Assembly (NCBI GenBank): GCA_018242525.1
Contig: JAFEBS010000034.1
Coordinates: 124,001-188,000 of the forward strand
Direction: 5' to 3'
DNA from: Planctomycetota bacterium
Lineage (GTDB): Bacteria > Planctomycetota > Planctomycetia > Planctomycetales > Planctomycetaceae
DNA length: 64,000 bases
Shown here: positions 53,869 through 63,528 of the stretch, one piece after another
Position numbering within the stretch: position 1 is the stretch's first letter
Layout of the letters: each line of letters begins with the position of its first letter
Made by a program: the position numbers and the translations under genes
The notes under the pieces: generated by a model
What the model was told of the DNA's origin: nothing
What the model saw: the letters and a program-made list of their open reading frames with translations, nothing else
The model's database searches: none

Positions 53869-54220
53869 TGTTGTACTTTCTGGATCATGGAAGTCAGGGT
53901 TGCGAGGACAGTTCCCGCCAACGGGTCAGTCCGCCGGTTCATGGGAGTCAGCCTTTGCGCATTGAACCGGGGACAGAGGCTTTCGTCGTTCACTGTTGAC
54001 CGCGAGGGAAACTGTTTAACGATGTATTCATATCGCCATCCGTACGGATTCGCCACGATTCGCCGCGGACTTGCGTCCGCCCGCTGCCGCCGCCGCCAAT
54101 TTTCGAGGGCGGTGTCGGCTTTCGGACAATTGCAAACATCCCTAGAATCGATCCGGTTGGACGCGGCGAATTCGCCGATGGCAGTTTCACTACCGAAGAC
54201 TTACCACAGGGAGATTTCTC
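53869..54220. other. Divergent intergenic region, SDR / FAH-family genes
   Basis: About 350 bases between divergent starts. GGGAGA at 54209 serves the downstream gene. No clear promoter, hairpin or small gene seen. Confidence 0.45.
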
Positions 54221-55084
54221 ATGCGATTGGCTACTTTGCAAACCGCACAAGGACCGCGAGTTGTCGGCGTGGCACTCGATGGACGTTACGTCGATTTGTG
54301 CGAGGTCGACCCAAAGTTGCCAACGACTTTGAAGGGGATCCTGGAGGCGGATCAGGGATTGTCGGCGGCGGCAAGTGCTCTGGCTGCCGGGCTTTCGAAG
54401 GGGCCGTTCGTCACGGGACGCCCGCTGGCCCCCATTGCCACTCCATCCAAGGTGATTTGTATTGGTCTGAACTATCGCGATCACGCCCTGGAAACCAATT
54501 CCCCGATTCCTGAAGAACCAGTGGTCTTTAACAAGTTTCCACAAGCGGTCGTGGGGCCGGATGACAATGTCGTTTTGCCTGCTGTGGCCCACGAAGTGGA
54601 CTACGAAGCGGAACTGGTGGTGGTCATCGGCAAGCAGGGACGCCGCATCCGCCGCGAAGATGCCTTTCAATATGTCGCCGGATACACAGTCGGAAACGAT
54701 GTCTCGGCACGGGACTGGCAGAAGGGCCGCCCCGGGGGACAATGGCTGCTCGGGAAGACTCCCGACACGTTTGCTCCAACCGGACCGCACCTGGTGACGG
54801 CCGATGAAGTCGATCCCCACAATCTGCGGGTTCAACTGCGGCTGAACGGAGAAACGATGCAGGATTCATCCACGAAGGAATTGATCTTCGGGATCGACGA
54901 ACTGATCGCCCATCTCTCAAAACTGTTCGCCTTGCAGCCTGGCGATCTGATCTTCACGGGAACTCCACCCGGGGTCGGTGCCGCTCGCAAACCGCCGGTC
55001 TATATCAAGCCGGGGGATACCATGGAAGTTGAAATCGAAGGTCTGGGAGTCCTGGTGAATCCCGTCGTCGCCGATTCAGTGTGA
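54221..55084 (+). CDS. Fumarylacetoacetate hydrolase family protein
   Basis: The 287-residue product has the FAH fold. VICIGLNYRDHALETN starts the catalytic domain, with PVVFNKFPQAVVGPDD; VDYEAELVVVIGKQGRRI supplies the E-x-E metal ligands. VGNDVSARDWQ, KTPDTFAPTGPHLV and PGDLIFTGTPPGVGAAR complete the core. Members cleave C-C bonds or hydrate/decarboxylate acylpyruvate-like substrates in aromatic or sugar-acid degradation. Its divergence from an SDR suggests a joint catabolic role, for example for a sugar acid, but this is inference. A good Shine-Dalgarno (GGGAG) lies upstream. Confidence 0.93.
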   Translation: MRLATLQTAQGPRVVGVALDGRYVDLCEVDPKLPTTLKGILEADQGLSAAASALAAGLSKGPFVTGRPLAPIATPSKVICIGLNYRDHALETNSPIPEEPVVFNKFPQAVVGPDDNVVLPAVAHEVDYEAELVVVIGKQGRRIRREDAFQYVAGYTVGNDVSARDWQKGRPGGQWLLGKTPDTFAPTGPHLVTADEVDPHNLRVQLRLNGETMQDSSTKELIFGIDELIAHLSKLFALQPGDLIFTGTPPGVGAARKPPVYIKPGDTMEVEIEGLGVLVNPVVADSV

Positions 55085-55172
55085 CGGCTCTGGGGCCGGC
55101 GGACCAAGTAGCCGATCTCGTGAGAGATCGGAAGTCGAGTGACAAATACCCGAACTCTCAGGATTGTCCGTC

Positions 55173-56579
55173 CTACGACACCATTTGCAACGGGAACGGT
55201 TCGCCCTTCGTCAACTGGAATGGGCGACCTTGCTGGTCATGCAGTTCCGTGTGTGGGTCAATTCCCAGCATGTGGTAGATCGTGGCCACAAAGTCAGCTG
55301 GACCAACCGGGTTTTCCGCCGGATAGGCCCCGAGTTTGTCCGAGGCTCCATACACCTGCCCCCCCTGAATTCCGGCACCTGCCATCAGCAGGTTATACAG
55401 TTCAGGCCAATGTTCCCGCCCGCCATTTCGCAGAGTGACCTTGGGGGACCGGCCGAATTCCGAGGCGACGACGACCAGTGTCTCGGCCAGTTCGCCGGTC
55501 TCAGCCAGGTCGGTCATCAGCGCGTAGAACGCCTGGTCGTAGGCCGGAATCAGTTCCTCTTTCAGAGCCGAGAAATTGTTCCAGTGCGTATCCCACGCGA
55601 ACCCGTTTTTCCCCTGCACACGCTGCCAGTTACACTGCACCAGTCGTGTTCCCGCCTGAAGCAGGCGCCGTCCCAGTAACACGGATTGGCCAAACAGGTT
55701 ACGCCCGTAGCGTTCCCGGGTGACCTGATCCACGGCAGACAGATCGACCGCCTTGCGAACCGCCTCGGATCCAACGACATCCAACGCCTTGACCTGATTG
55801 TCTTTCAGCGATTGGGACAACGCCTGTTGATTCAGGTATTCCAGTTGTTGGTTCAGTTGATCGACCAAACCCATGCGTCGTCGGATCACGGCGGGATCTT
55901 CGTTGGGAACCAACGGGATGTGGTCCAAACGGAAGTTGTCATCGTTGGGGTTGCCCCCGGTCAGCATCGGATCGTATTTGGGGCCAAGCATCCCGGCGAA
56001 CTGACCGGCACGGCGACCTCCCGCGACGTCCATCCGGTGCGGCACAATGATAAACGGAAACATTGGACCGTTTCCCGGAGCGATCTTCGCCAGACACGAC
56101 CCCAGGTGTGGCATGTCCTGACGGGACATGGAATTCACATCGGGAACGGACCCCGGGTACATGTACCCGGTGAACATCCAGTACGATCCACGACCGTGAT
56201 CATTGTGAGTATGGTTCATCGATCGAACCAGGGCCATCTGGTTCATCAGCTTGGCTGACAGCGGACAGTGTTCGCCAAATCGCAAGGTCGGGACGGAAGT
56301 TTCAATCGTGCCGAACTCACCACGGATTTCGGCTGGAGCGTCCGGTTTTGGATCGAACATGTCGTGCTGCGGATGTCCGCCCGAGAGATACAGGATGATG
56401 GCTCGCTTGGCCTTACCAAATCCCGGACCGTGATTGGCAGTGGACGTTTCGGCCTGCGTTTGCCGGGTGAGCAAGTGAGAAAGTCCGACTCCCCCCATCG
56501 ACAACCCGCCAACTCGAATCATCTCCCGACGACTCAATCCGTGCGTCGTGGGATAACTCGGGCCCAGCAAGCTCAACAT
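55173..56579 (-). CDS. DUF1501 Tat-exported protein
   Basis: The 468-residue product starts with a twin-arginine signal (LSRREMIRVGGLSMGGVGLS). It then has the DUF1501 body: RAIILYLSGGHPQHDMFDPK, AEIRGEFGTIETSVPTLRFG, ALVRSMNHTHNDHGRG and DHIPLVPNEDPA. GTRLVQCNWQ and VVVASEFGRSPKVTLRNGGREHWP follow. The alkaline-phosphatase-like fold is expected; typical Asp/His metal residues are visible (DMFDP, EFGR, GREHW). In planctomycetes it is usually paired with a DUF1549/DUF1553 protein. Here the partner genes (PPC and DUF1549/1553) are divergent, 180 bases away. The enzyme's reaction is unknown. Confidence 0.93.
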   Translation of the reverse strand: MLSLLGPSYPTTHGLSRREMIRVGGLSMGGVGLSHLLTRQTQAETSTANHGPGFGKAKRAIILYLSGGHPQHDMFDPKPDAPAEIRGEFGTIETSVPTLRFGEHCPLSAKLMNQMALVRSMNHTHNDHGRGSYWMFTGYMYPGSVPDVNSMSRQDMPHLGSCLAKIAPGNGPMFPFIIVPHRMDVAGGRRAGQFAGMLGPKYDPMLTGGNPNDDNFRLDHIPLVPNEDPAVIRRRMGLVDQLNQQLEYLNQQALSQSLKDNQVKALDVVGSEAVRKAVDLSAVDQVTRERYGRNLFGQSVLLGRRLLQAGTRLVQCNWQRVQGKNGFAWDTHWNNFSALKEELIPAYDQAFYALMTDLAETGELAETLVVVASEFGRSPKVTLRNGGREHWPELYNLLMAGAGIQGGQVYGASDKLGAYPAENPVGPADFVATIYHMLGIDPHTELHDQQGRPFQLTKGEPFPLQMVS

Positions 56580-56759
56580 GCGGAATCTCCCTGATCGCGA
56601 TTGTCGTGCATTCGGTCGGCGGTTCGATTACCATGACGACGCATTGGTGTTTGTCAATGGAATCGTCAGTTTAGCCGGATCGGCACTCTTCAGCAAATGC
56701 TTTTACTGACAACTGGCGATCTGCCCAGATTCTTCGATTCTTCCAAGGTTTTCTGCCTG

Positions 56760-59087
56760 ATGCGACAGCAACTCCTCCTTATGGTGGCCGCATTGATCAG
56801 TCTTGGGCAGGGAACCTGCCAGGCACAATCGTTTGTCGAACATGTGTCGCCGCCGGTTGTCCGTCGTGGGGCTGTCAACCGCGTCACATTGAACGGAACT
56901 GAATCCAACCAGGTCGTGGGCCTGTGGACTTCATTGCCTGCGGGAATGGTTCAGGCGCGGGTTGTGTCCGACGGGCTCACTCAATCCGTATTGGATCTGG
57001 AAATGTCCGCCGATGCCCCGCTGGGTATCTACGGCCTGCGACTGGCCACGCGCAGTGGCTTGAGCAATGTCCATTTATTTGTCGTCGACGAATTGCCCGT
57101 ACTCATTCGTGATCCAGCGCTGCCACCAACGGCTGTCGTGCCTCTCACATTACCAACCTGTGCAACTTCCCTCTGCAAACCCGCGTCGATCGATCGATAT
57201 GCCATCACAGTCGACCGGGATCAACGCGTGGCGTTTGAAGTGGTCGGCAATCGCCTGGGAAAGGATTATGATCCCCTGATTCAGATTCGTAACTCCACCG
57301 GAAAACTGGTGGCAGAACACGATCATTCCGTGGGACTGTTGTTCGACTGCCGGTTCGCACATCGATTCACGGAAGCCGGGACATATACCGTTGAAGTCCG
57401 TGATGCCCGCTTCGAGGGGCGTTCCACATGGCACTATGTCCTGCGCATGGGCGACTTCCCCGAAGCACGGACCGCCATCCCGTCGTCCGTCCGCGCCGGG
57501 GAAACTGCAATCTTGTCGTTTCCGCAAATGGCGGGTTGGCAATACCCGGTTACCGTTCCCAACGCCGCTCCGCTGGGCGAACTTTTTCAAGAAATCCGCC
57601 AGTCACCGCCAGGTGTTGCGGCGTGGATCCCATTGACAGTGACCGACCTTAACGCGTCCCTGGAGATGGAACCAAACGACAGTCAGGAAACCGCCACTCC
57701 AACAGTCGTTCCCGGCACGCTGAACGGCGTGTTTGACAAACCGGGTGATCGCGACTGGTATTCGTTCGATCTGATCAAGGACCAGAAGCTGAATTTCCTG
57801 GGAGTGGCCCGAACGATTGGCTCCGCGGCCGATCTGGAATTGATCCTGTTCGATGCCGACGGTCGCGAGGTTCGACGCGTCGACGACACGGACCTTGAAG
57901 AAGGCGGCTTCACGTTCAACGTCGGCAAGCCGGGTGTTCACCGCTTGCAGGTTCGTGAAGTATCCCGCGATGGCGGACCTGAATTTGCCTATCGAATTGA
58001 CGTGCGAGGTGGCGGGCCGCAATTTCAACTGCTGGCCGAAGCTTCAGATCTGACCGTCCCGCAAGGAAATTCTCAGTCGCTCCCCATCAAGGTGACACGC
58101 ACGGAATTCACTGGCGAGATCCAATTGGAACTGCGCGGAGTTCCGGCGGGAATCTCAATTGTCCCCGCCATCATCCCGGCCAACACAGTTGAATTTGCAG
58201 GTCGAGTCGTCGCCGATGCAGCGACCCCAGCGGGGATCTATAACCTGCAGGTTGTGGGAACGGCGGCGCTGGAAACGGGCTCAAAACTGCATGCAGTCGC
58301 CGGGACAAAACCGCTGATTGACCGGCAACTCAAGAACGTCGATCTCATCCCGTACGCGCTGCGTGAAGATCAGCGACATCTGCCGCCATCGTTGCTGCAA
58401 CAGATTGCCCTGATGGTCGTACCACCAGCGCCATTCGACGTCGAACTTCCCGAAGCGATTCTGCCGCTGATCCGGTTTCAAAGTGCCGACTTTCCGATCA
58501 CGACGACCCGGAAGGCGGGGTTCGATGCCCCGATTACGTTCGCCGTCAAGGGGGGGCAGATCGGTGACGAGAAAGAAGAACGCAATCAGGTCTACGCGCG
58601 ACTCGTGCCCGGGACGGTCGATCGATTAACCGCCTCGGGAACTTTCTTCAACCGGATCAACACGCAGCTCAACAAATATCGCGTCGACTTGACGGCGAGT
58701 GCCGAGGTGGAAGGGCGCAGAATCAACCTGGTCCGCGCCTTTACACTGGATGTGCGGAGTGCCTTTCGTCCGACGTATGAACCCGAAACACCTGCGGCCA
58801 GGCCGGGCGAGTCCGTGAACGTCAAACTCGTCGCCAATCGCGTGCCGACGTTTGATGGCGCTTTGAAATTCACGCTCGGTCCCCAATCCGGGCTTGTTTT
58901 TCCGGCCACAATCGAGATTCCGGCCGGGCAACCTTCGGTCGACGTAGACATCAAGATCGATCCGAAGTTAAACCCCGGACGACACGGCATTCGGGTGGAG
59001 GTCGCCGGGTTCGTCGGCAAATACGAAGAGAGCTTGAATCTTCCGAATCTACAGATTGAAGTCCACAAGCCAGACGCTCCGAAGTAG
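56760..59087 (+). CDS. Exported protein with PPC (pre-peptidase C-terminal) domains
   Basis: The ATG at 56760 starts a clear signal peptide (MRQQLLLMVAALISLGQGTC, cleavage near QAQ); an upstream in-frame ATG at 56697 would bury it. The 775-residue product has beta-rich, Ig-like modules. There are PPC-type domains at about 150-240 (YAITVDRDQRVAFEVVGNRL, YTVEVRDARFEG) and about 310-430 (EPNDSQETATPT, DKPGDRDWYSFDL, GVHRLQVREVS). C-terminal Ig-like segments follow. It has no catalytic motif. It is adjacent to, and presumably co-expressed with, the DUF1549/1553 gene 43 bases downstream, a common planctomycete pairing of unknown role. Confidence 0.85.
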   Translation: MRQQLLLMVAALISLGQGTCQAQSFVEHVSPPVVRRGAVNRVTLNGTESNQVVGLWTSLPAGMVQARVVSDGLTQSVLDLEMSADAPLGIYGLRLATRSGLSNVHLFVVDELPVLIRDPALPPTAVVPLTLPTCATSLCKPASIDRYAITVDRDQRVAFEVVGNRLGKDYDPLIQIRNSTGKLVAEHDHSVGLLFDCRFAHRFTEAGTYTVEVRDARFEGRSTWHYVLRMGDFPEARTAIPSSVRAGETAILSFPQMAGWQYPVTVPNAAPLGELFQEIRQSPPGVAAWIPLTVTDLNASLEMEPNDSQETATPTVVPGTLNGVFDKPGDRDWYSFDLIKDQKLNFLGVARTIGSAADLELILFDADGREVRRVDDTDLEEGGFTFNVGKPGVHRLQVREVSRDGGPEFAYRIDVRGGGPQFQLLAEASDLTVPQGNSQSLPIKVTRTEFTGEIQLELRGVPAGISIVPAIIPANTVEFAGRVVADAATPAGIYNLQVVGTAALETGSKLHAVAGTKPLIDRQLKNVDLIPYALREDQRHLPPSLLQQIALMVVPPAPFDVELPEAILPLIRFQSADFPITTTRKAGFDAPITFAVKGGQIGDEKEERNQVYARLVPGTVDRLTASGTFFNRINTQLNKYRVDLTASAEVEGRRINLVRAFTLDVRSAFRPTYEPETPAARPGESVNVKLVANRVPTFDGALKFTLGPQSGLVFPATIEIPAGQPSVDVDIKIDPKLNPGRHGIRVEVAGFVGKYEESLNLPNLQIEVHKPDAPK

Positions 59088-59130
59088 ACTCCAGTCACCG
59101 ACTGTTCCACCGCTCTGGCGGAGAGTGTTT

Positions 59131-61605
59131 ATGCGACTGCAAATATCAATCGTTGGGCTGAGCTTTGTCCTGTGTGCCACTCTGGTTCGGGCGGAGTTGG
59201 TCGTCGAGCCTGCCGAAATCCAACTCCACGGTCATCGCGCCTCGGCGCAGTTGCTCGCGGCCGACAAACTCACCAATGGCAGCTATGCCGAAATGACCAG
59301 CCTGGCGAAGTACGAATCCCTTGCTCCAACGGTCGCCATCGTCACTTCGACGGGACGAGTCATTCCTCGCGGACATGGTTCGACTGTCGTCGTCGTGCGG
59401 CATGCCGGGAATGAAGTGCGAATCCCCGTTCAGGTGACCGGGTACACTGAACCCGATCCGGTCGACTTCAATACCGATGTGATCGCGGCACTCAGCAAAG
59501 CCGGGTGCAATCAGGGGGCCTGCCACGGTTCGCCCCAGGGAAAGAACGGATTTCGATTGAGCCTGCGTGGCTTCGATCCGGCCCTGGATTACATGACTTT
59601 GACGCATGAAGACTATGGTCGCCGCACCAACCCCAATGATGTCGACACCAGCCTGGTCCTGAAAAAGGGGCTCAATGAGGTCCCGCATCAGGGGGGAACG
59701 CGATTTCGGCGCACCAGCCACGAATACCAGATCCTGCGAGCGTGGATCGAAGGCGGATGTCGACCGTCCGCCACTTCCGTTCCACCTGTCAACAACAATC
59801 AAAAACCTCCCGCGACACCCCAGTTGCTGAAGCTGGTCCGACTGGAAGTTCTGCCCGGATCCCGGCGACTGGCGGAAGGTCATCCGCAGCAGCAACTGGT
59901 GGCTCGCGCTCACTTTGATAATGGTACCGTCAGAGACGTCTCAGACCTGTCCGTGTTCTCCACCAACGAAACGGCTGCGGCGGAGGTCAGCAGTGGCGGT
60001 TTGGTCAAGTTTCATGGCACAGCGGAAGTGGCGTTCCTGGTCCGATACCTGGATCGCATCACCGGAGTTCGCCTGTCATACCTGAAACGCGACTCCAACT
60101 TCGTGTTTCAATCCCCTCCTGAAGTTAACTCGATCGATCATCACGTCTTCGCCAAGCAACGGGACCTGCAATTGCTGCCGGCAGAACGAGTCGGTGATGA
60201 AACGTTTCTGCGGCGTGTGTATCTCGACGTGATCGGAACGCTGCCATCCGCCGACGAGGCCCGCCGATTTCTCGATTCCACCGCCGTGGACAAGCGGGCC
60301 CGCCTGATCGATGATTTGCTGGAGCGCGATGAGTATGCCCTGTTCTGGGCTCTGAAATGGGCTGACCTGATGCGAGGTAGTGATGTCACGATCAGCCGCC
60401 GTGGCGTACACAGCTTCCACCGGTACCTGGTTGACCGGTTCCGCAACGACAAACCGTTCGACGAGTTCGCTCGCGAAACGCTGACCAGCCTGGGAAACAC
60501 GCTGTACAAACCGGGTGCCAACTTTCACCGGATCGCGCGTACGCCGGAAGAAGCGGCCGAGGCGATGGCCCAGTTGTTCCTTGGTGTGCGAATCGGTTGT
60601 GCCAAGTGTCACAATCATCCGTTTGAAGCGATCACTCAGGATGACTACTACGGGTTTGCCGCCTACTTCGCCCGGGTGAAATTCAAGGGAAAGCAGTTCA
60701 TGGTCGATGACGAAATCGTCTACCTGGACCGCGGTGGTGAAGTCCGCCATCCCACGAAGAATGTAAATGTCGCTCCGGTCGCGTTCGGTAAATCGGCGGG
60801 CGAGCTATCAGCTGATGATGACCGTCGGGAAAAGCTGGTGGAATGGCTCACTCGAAAGGAGAACCCCTACTTCGCCCGATCCACCGTCAACCGGGTCTGG
60901 TATCACTTGTTTGGCCGGGGGATCGTGGAACCGGTCGACGACTTCCGCGACACGAATCCGCCGTCAAATCCGGAACTGCTCGATGAACTGGCGTCGGAAT
61001 TCATCAAGAGTGATTATCGGCTGAAGCCGGTGCTGCGGTTGGTCCTGAATTCCAACACATATCAATTGAGTTCGAAGCCAGTCGACCGGCAATCTAAGTT
61101 CGCGGCCAACCCGACTCCCTATTGCACGAACCACTCGATTCGGATGTTGAGTGCCGAACAACTGCTGGATGCGATCACAACGGCGACCGGCCTGCCACAG
61201 GACTTTCCAGGTCATCCCCGGGGAACTCGAGCGATCGAACTGTCCGAAGGGGCGATCGAGCATCCCTTCCTGAAGGCGTTCTCGAGACCTGTCCGGGACG
61301 TCACCTGCGAATGTGCCCGTGAGGACGACCCATCGCTCAGCCAGGTCATTCATCTGCTGAACAACCGCGACATTATCGAGGCGATCAAGTCCGCAAACAG
61401 TCCGCTGGGCCAATGGCTGGCAGCCGGAAAGCCTGACAATGAAGTGATCGAACTGGTCTACCTGTCGACTCTCAGTCGTCGCCCGACATCCTCGGAACGC
61501 GACCTGGTCGCGAAGTTCCTCACGAGTGCCAGCAATCGTGCTGCGGGGTTCCAGGACCTGCAGCATGCCCTGTTGATCTCCAATGAATTCCTGTTGCGGC
61601 ACTAA
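59131..61605 (+). CDS. DUF1549/DUF1553 exported protein with N-terminal Ig-like (BIG_2) domain
   Basis: The ATG at 59131 follows GGAG by about 7 bases and starts a signal peptide (MRLQISIVGLSFVLCATLVRA). The 824-residue product has a BIG_2-like domain (about 30-105) and a cytochrome-like CNQGACHGSPQGKNGFRLSL segment. A second Ig-like part follows, then DUF1549 (about 330-530, with RVYLDVIGTLPSADEARRFL and CAKCHNHPFEAITQDDYYG) and DUF1553 (about 570-800, with RSTVNRVWYHLFGRGIVEP and NREP-like RLVLNSNTYQLSS). The two CxnCH segments may bind haem covalently in the periplasm. It lies in an operon with PPC upstream and an FAD oxidoreductase 2 bases downstream. Confidence 0.92.
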   Translation: MRLQISIVGLSFVLCATLVRAELVVEPAEIQLHGHRASAQLLAADKLTNGSYAEMTSLAKYESLAPTVAIVTSTGRVIPRGHGSTVVVVRHAGNEVRIPVQVTGYTEPDPVDFNTDVIAALSKAGCNQGACHGSPQGKNGFRLSLRGFDPALDYMTLTHEDYGRRTNPNDVDTSLVLKKGLNEVPHQGGTRFRRTSHEYQILRAWIEGGCRPSATSVPPVNNNQKPPATPQLLKLVRLEVLPGSRRLAEGHPQQQLVARAHFDNGTVRDVSDLSVFSTNETAAAEVSSGGLVKFHGTAEVAFLVRYLDRITGVRLSYLKRDSNFVFQSPPEVNSIDHHVFAKQRDLQLLPAERVGDETFLRRVYLDVIGTLPSADEARRFLDSTAVDKRARLIDDLLERDEYALFWALKWADLMRGSDVTISRRGVHSFHRYLVDRFRNDKPFDEFARETLTSLGNTLYKPGANFHRIARTPEEAAEAMAQLFLGVRIGCAKCHNHPFEAITQDDYYGFAAYFARVKFKGKQFMVDDEIVYLDRGGEVRHPTKNVNVAPVAFGKSAGELSADDDRREKLVEWLTRKENPYFARSTVNRVWYHLFGRGIVEPVDDFRDTNPPSNPELLDELASEFIKSDYRLKPVLRLVLNSNTYQLSSKPVDRQSKFAANPTPYCTNHSIRMLSAEQLLDAITTATGLPQDFPGHPRGTRAIELSEGAIEHPFLKAFSRPVRDVTCECAREDDPSLSQVIHLLNNRDIIEAIKSANSPLGQWLAAGKPDNEVIELVYLSTLSRRPTSSERDLVAKFLTSASNRAAGFQDLQHALLISNEFLLRH

Positions 61606-61607
61606 TC

Positions 61608-62702
61608 ATGCCGTATGACGAAATCATACTCGGACAGGGGCTGGCAGGAACGACCCTCGCTTGGTCGCTACTTCGCCTCGGTCGTCGCATTCTGGTGGTT
61701 GATCGAGCCGTCGAAGGCACATCGTCACGCATCGCCGCCGGATTGATGACTCCCATCACCGGTCAACGCCTGGTGCAATGCTGGCGCTGGGATCTGTTTT
61801 GGAAAACAGCGACTGAGTTCTATGAGAGCGTCGAACAACAGACGGGGGCTCACTTCTTCGATCGCAGGCGAATGGTCCGACTGCTGTCGAACGAAGCAGA
61901 ACAGGGCTATTTCAACCTCCGACGGAAGTCTGACTTTGCCGACCTGGTCGCCGCGCCAGAGCCGCCGCTGAATCCAGAGTCTTTTGACGCTCCGCTGGGC
62001 GGATTTGAAATGTTGCAGGGAGGTCGTTTGCAGGTCGCGACGTTCCTGGATGTCAGCCGACAACAGTTCACAGCGCATGGTGAATTCATCGCGGCCGATC
62101 TCGTTCTGGGACGCGACATCGAGGTCACTACGAACGGAGTTCGTCTGCCGTCGCTGGGAGTCGAGGCCTGTCGGCTGATCTTCTGTCAGGGTTATGCCCC
62201 CGACAATCCGTGGTTTTCCCACGTCCGATTCAATCCCGCCAAGGGAGAAATCCTGACGCTGCGAATCCCCGGCTTGGCGGAGTCGCGGATCGTCCATCGT
62301 GGAGTCTGGTTGATGCCTCTGGGAGACAACCTGTTTCGAGCCGGTGCCACGTACGAATGGAAAAATCTAAACTCCGAACCAACGGACCAGGGACGCGACG
62401 AAATCTGCCGCCGCCTCCAGGAGTTCCTGCGATTGCCTGTGGACGTCGTCGATCACTCCGCCGCCGTCCGCCCCATCGTGCATCATCAATATCCGGCCAT
62501 CGGTCTGCATGCTCAGCTTCCCCAACTGGGGATCTTCAACGGTCTCGGTTCGAAAGGTTCCCTGCAAGCCCCCTGGATCGCCGACCACTTCGCCCGATGT
62601 CTGGTTGGCGGCTGCGAACTGGACCCCGCCGTCGATCTGCACCACTACGATCGTCTGCTGATAATGGGGTCAGGTGGATCAAAGTTCAATTTTCGCGGAT
62701 GA
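61608..62702 (+). CDS. FAD-dependent oxidoreductase (DAO family)
   Basis: The 364-residue product starts YDEIILGQGLAGTTLAWSLL, a Rossmann GxGxxG FAD motif, then RILVVDRAVEGTSSRIAAGL and MTPITGQRL. ACRLIFCQGYAPDNPWFSHV and FNPAKGEILTLRIPG follow, and GIFNGLGSKGSLQAPWIADH near the C-terminus is the DAO-type second FAD block. It probably oxidises an amino acid or amine in the cytoplasm. The gene starts 2 bases after the DUF1549 stop, so translation is coupled. Oddly, the last 12 codons and the TGA lie in the long inverted repeat at 62666-62762, so the original C-terminus may have been replaced. Confidence 0.85.
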   Translation: MPYDEIILGQGLAGTTLAWSLLRLGRRILVVDRAVEGTSSRIAAGLMTPITGQRLVQCWRWDLFWKTATEFYESVEQQTGAHFFDRRRMVRLLSNEAEQGYFNLRRKSDFADLVAAPEPPLNPESFDAPLGGFEMLQGGRLQVATFLDVSRQQFTAHGEFIAADLVLGRDIEVTTNGVRLPSLGVEACRLIFCQGYAPDNPWFSHVRFNPAKGEILTLRIPGLAESRIVHRGVWLMPLGDNLFRAGATYEWKNLNSEPTDQGRDEICRRLQEFLRLPVDVVDHSAAVRPIVHHQYPAIGLHAQLPQLGIFNGLGSKGSLQAPWIADHFARCLVGGCELDPAVDLHHYDRLLIMGSGGSKFNFRG

Positions 62703-62762
62703 CGGGTCGAACCATTCTGATAGTCTCAGTCCGCGAAAACAGAACTTTGATCCGCCTGCCCC
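62666..62762. repeat. Long near-perfect inverted repeat at the end of the oxidoreductase gene
   Basis: Two arms of 34 and 33 bases (62666-62699 and 62730-62762) are inverted copies around a 30-base spacer. Shared blocks are GGATCAAAGTTC and TTTTCGCGGA; the arms differ at about four positions, including one indel. The outer GGGGTCAGG/CCTGCCCC ends recall REP-type or RAYT-associated elements, from memory. It supplies the end of the upstream gene and lies 24 bases before the methyltransferase start. It could act as a strong hairpin in the transcript or be a mobile-element remnant. Confidence 0.75.
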
Positions 62763-62785
62763 CGAATTCACCACAGCCCCAGATC

Positions 62786-63349
62786 ATGATCCCCCTGACT
62801 GTCCAAGCCCATGAACTGATTCGAACGGTCATTAAGCCGGGTGATATTGCCATCGACGCCACGGCCGGGAATGGCCATGACACTCAGTTCCTTGCCGAGG
62901 CCGTCGGCCCAACGGGGATGGTCTTCAGTTTCGACATCCAGGAATCCGCGATCAGCTTGACGGCTCAACGTCTTCATGCCGCAGGCCTGACCAATGTGAC
63001 CCTGGTTCGCCGCAGCCACGCCGAAATGTGTGAGGCCCTGCCAAACGTGGCACTGTGTCAGATCACCGCGATCATGTTTAATCTTGGCTATCTGCCCGGG
63101 GGCGACAAGCGTCTCACCACGCGATCAGACTCAACTCTGGTGGCCATTCAAGAATCGTTATTTCTACTGGCCCCGGGTGGGATCGTGACCATCCTCACCT
63201 ATCCTGGCCACGCGGGTGGGGAAAATGAGTCTCAACTCGTGGAGGAGTTTCTGCGCGGCTTGCCGGTCCATCAGGTGACATGGTCCGAACCATCACCGTC
63301 GACAAATCCCATTGCACCGCGCCTTTTCTGCGTCAGAATGAATGGCTGA
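62786..63349 (+). CDS. Class I SAM methyltransferase, MnmM/YtqB-like
   Basis: The ATG at 62786 starts a normal family N-terminus; the frame is open upstream through the oxidoreductase gene but is not coding there. The 187-residue product has the SAM motif IAIDATAGNGHDTQFLAEAV. FDIQESAISLTAQRL, IMFNLGYLPGGDKRLTTR, LLAPGGIVTILTYPGHAGG and NPIAPRLFCVRMN follow. These match the YtqB/MnmM family, which methylates the 5-aminomethyl-2-thiouridine of tRNA wobble positions in Gram-positive bacteria and others. No Shine-Dalgarno is evident because the inverted repeat lies just upstream, so translation may be coupled to it. Confidence 0.85.
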   Translation: MIPLTVQAHELIRTVIKPGDIAIDATAGNGHDTQFLAEAVGPTGMVFSFDIQESAISLTAQRLHAAGLTNVTLVRRSHAEMCEALPNVALCQITAIMFNLGYLPGGDKRLTTRSDSTLVAIQESLFLLAPGGIVTILTYPGHAGGENESQLVEEFLRGLPVHQVTWSEPSPSTNPIAPRLFCVRMNG

Positions 63350-63528
63350 TCGGCGCAAGAGGTTGACATCTCCGAGCTTGGCACACGAATGGCCACGCGA
63401 CATCGCAGTCTGTTCGCCGACCGCTTACACAAATCACAGCTAATTCACACTGTTCTGGTGCTTGAGCACGTCATAATGTACAGTCGTGAACCAGTTTTTA
63501 TCCATTTCTCAGCAAAGACGAGCCACAA

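Noticed and set aside
62210..62785. 192-codon upstream extension of the methyltransferase
   Set aside because: It overlaps the oxidoreductase gene in another frame and the inverted repeat; family N-terminus begins at 62786.
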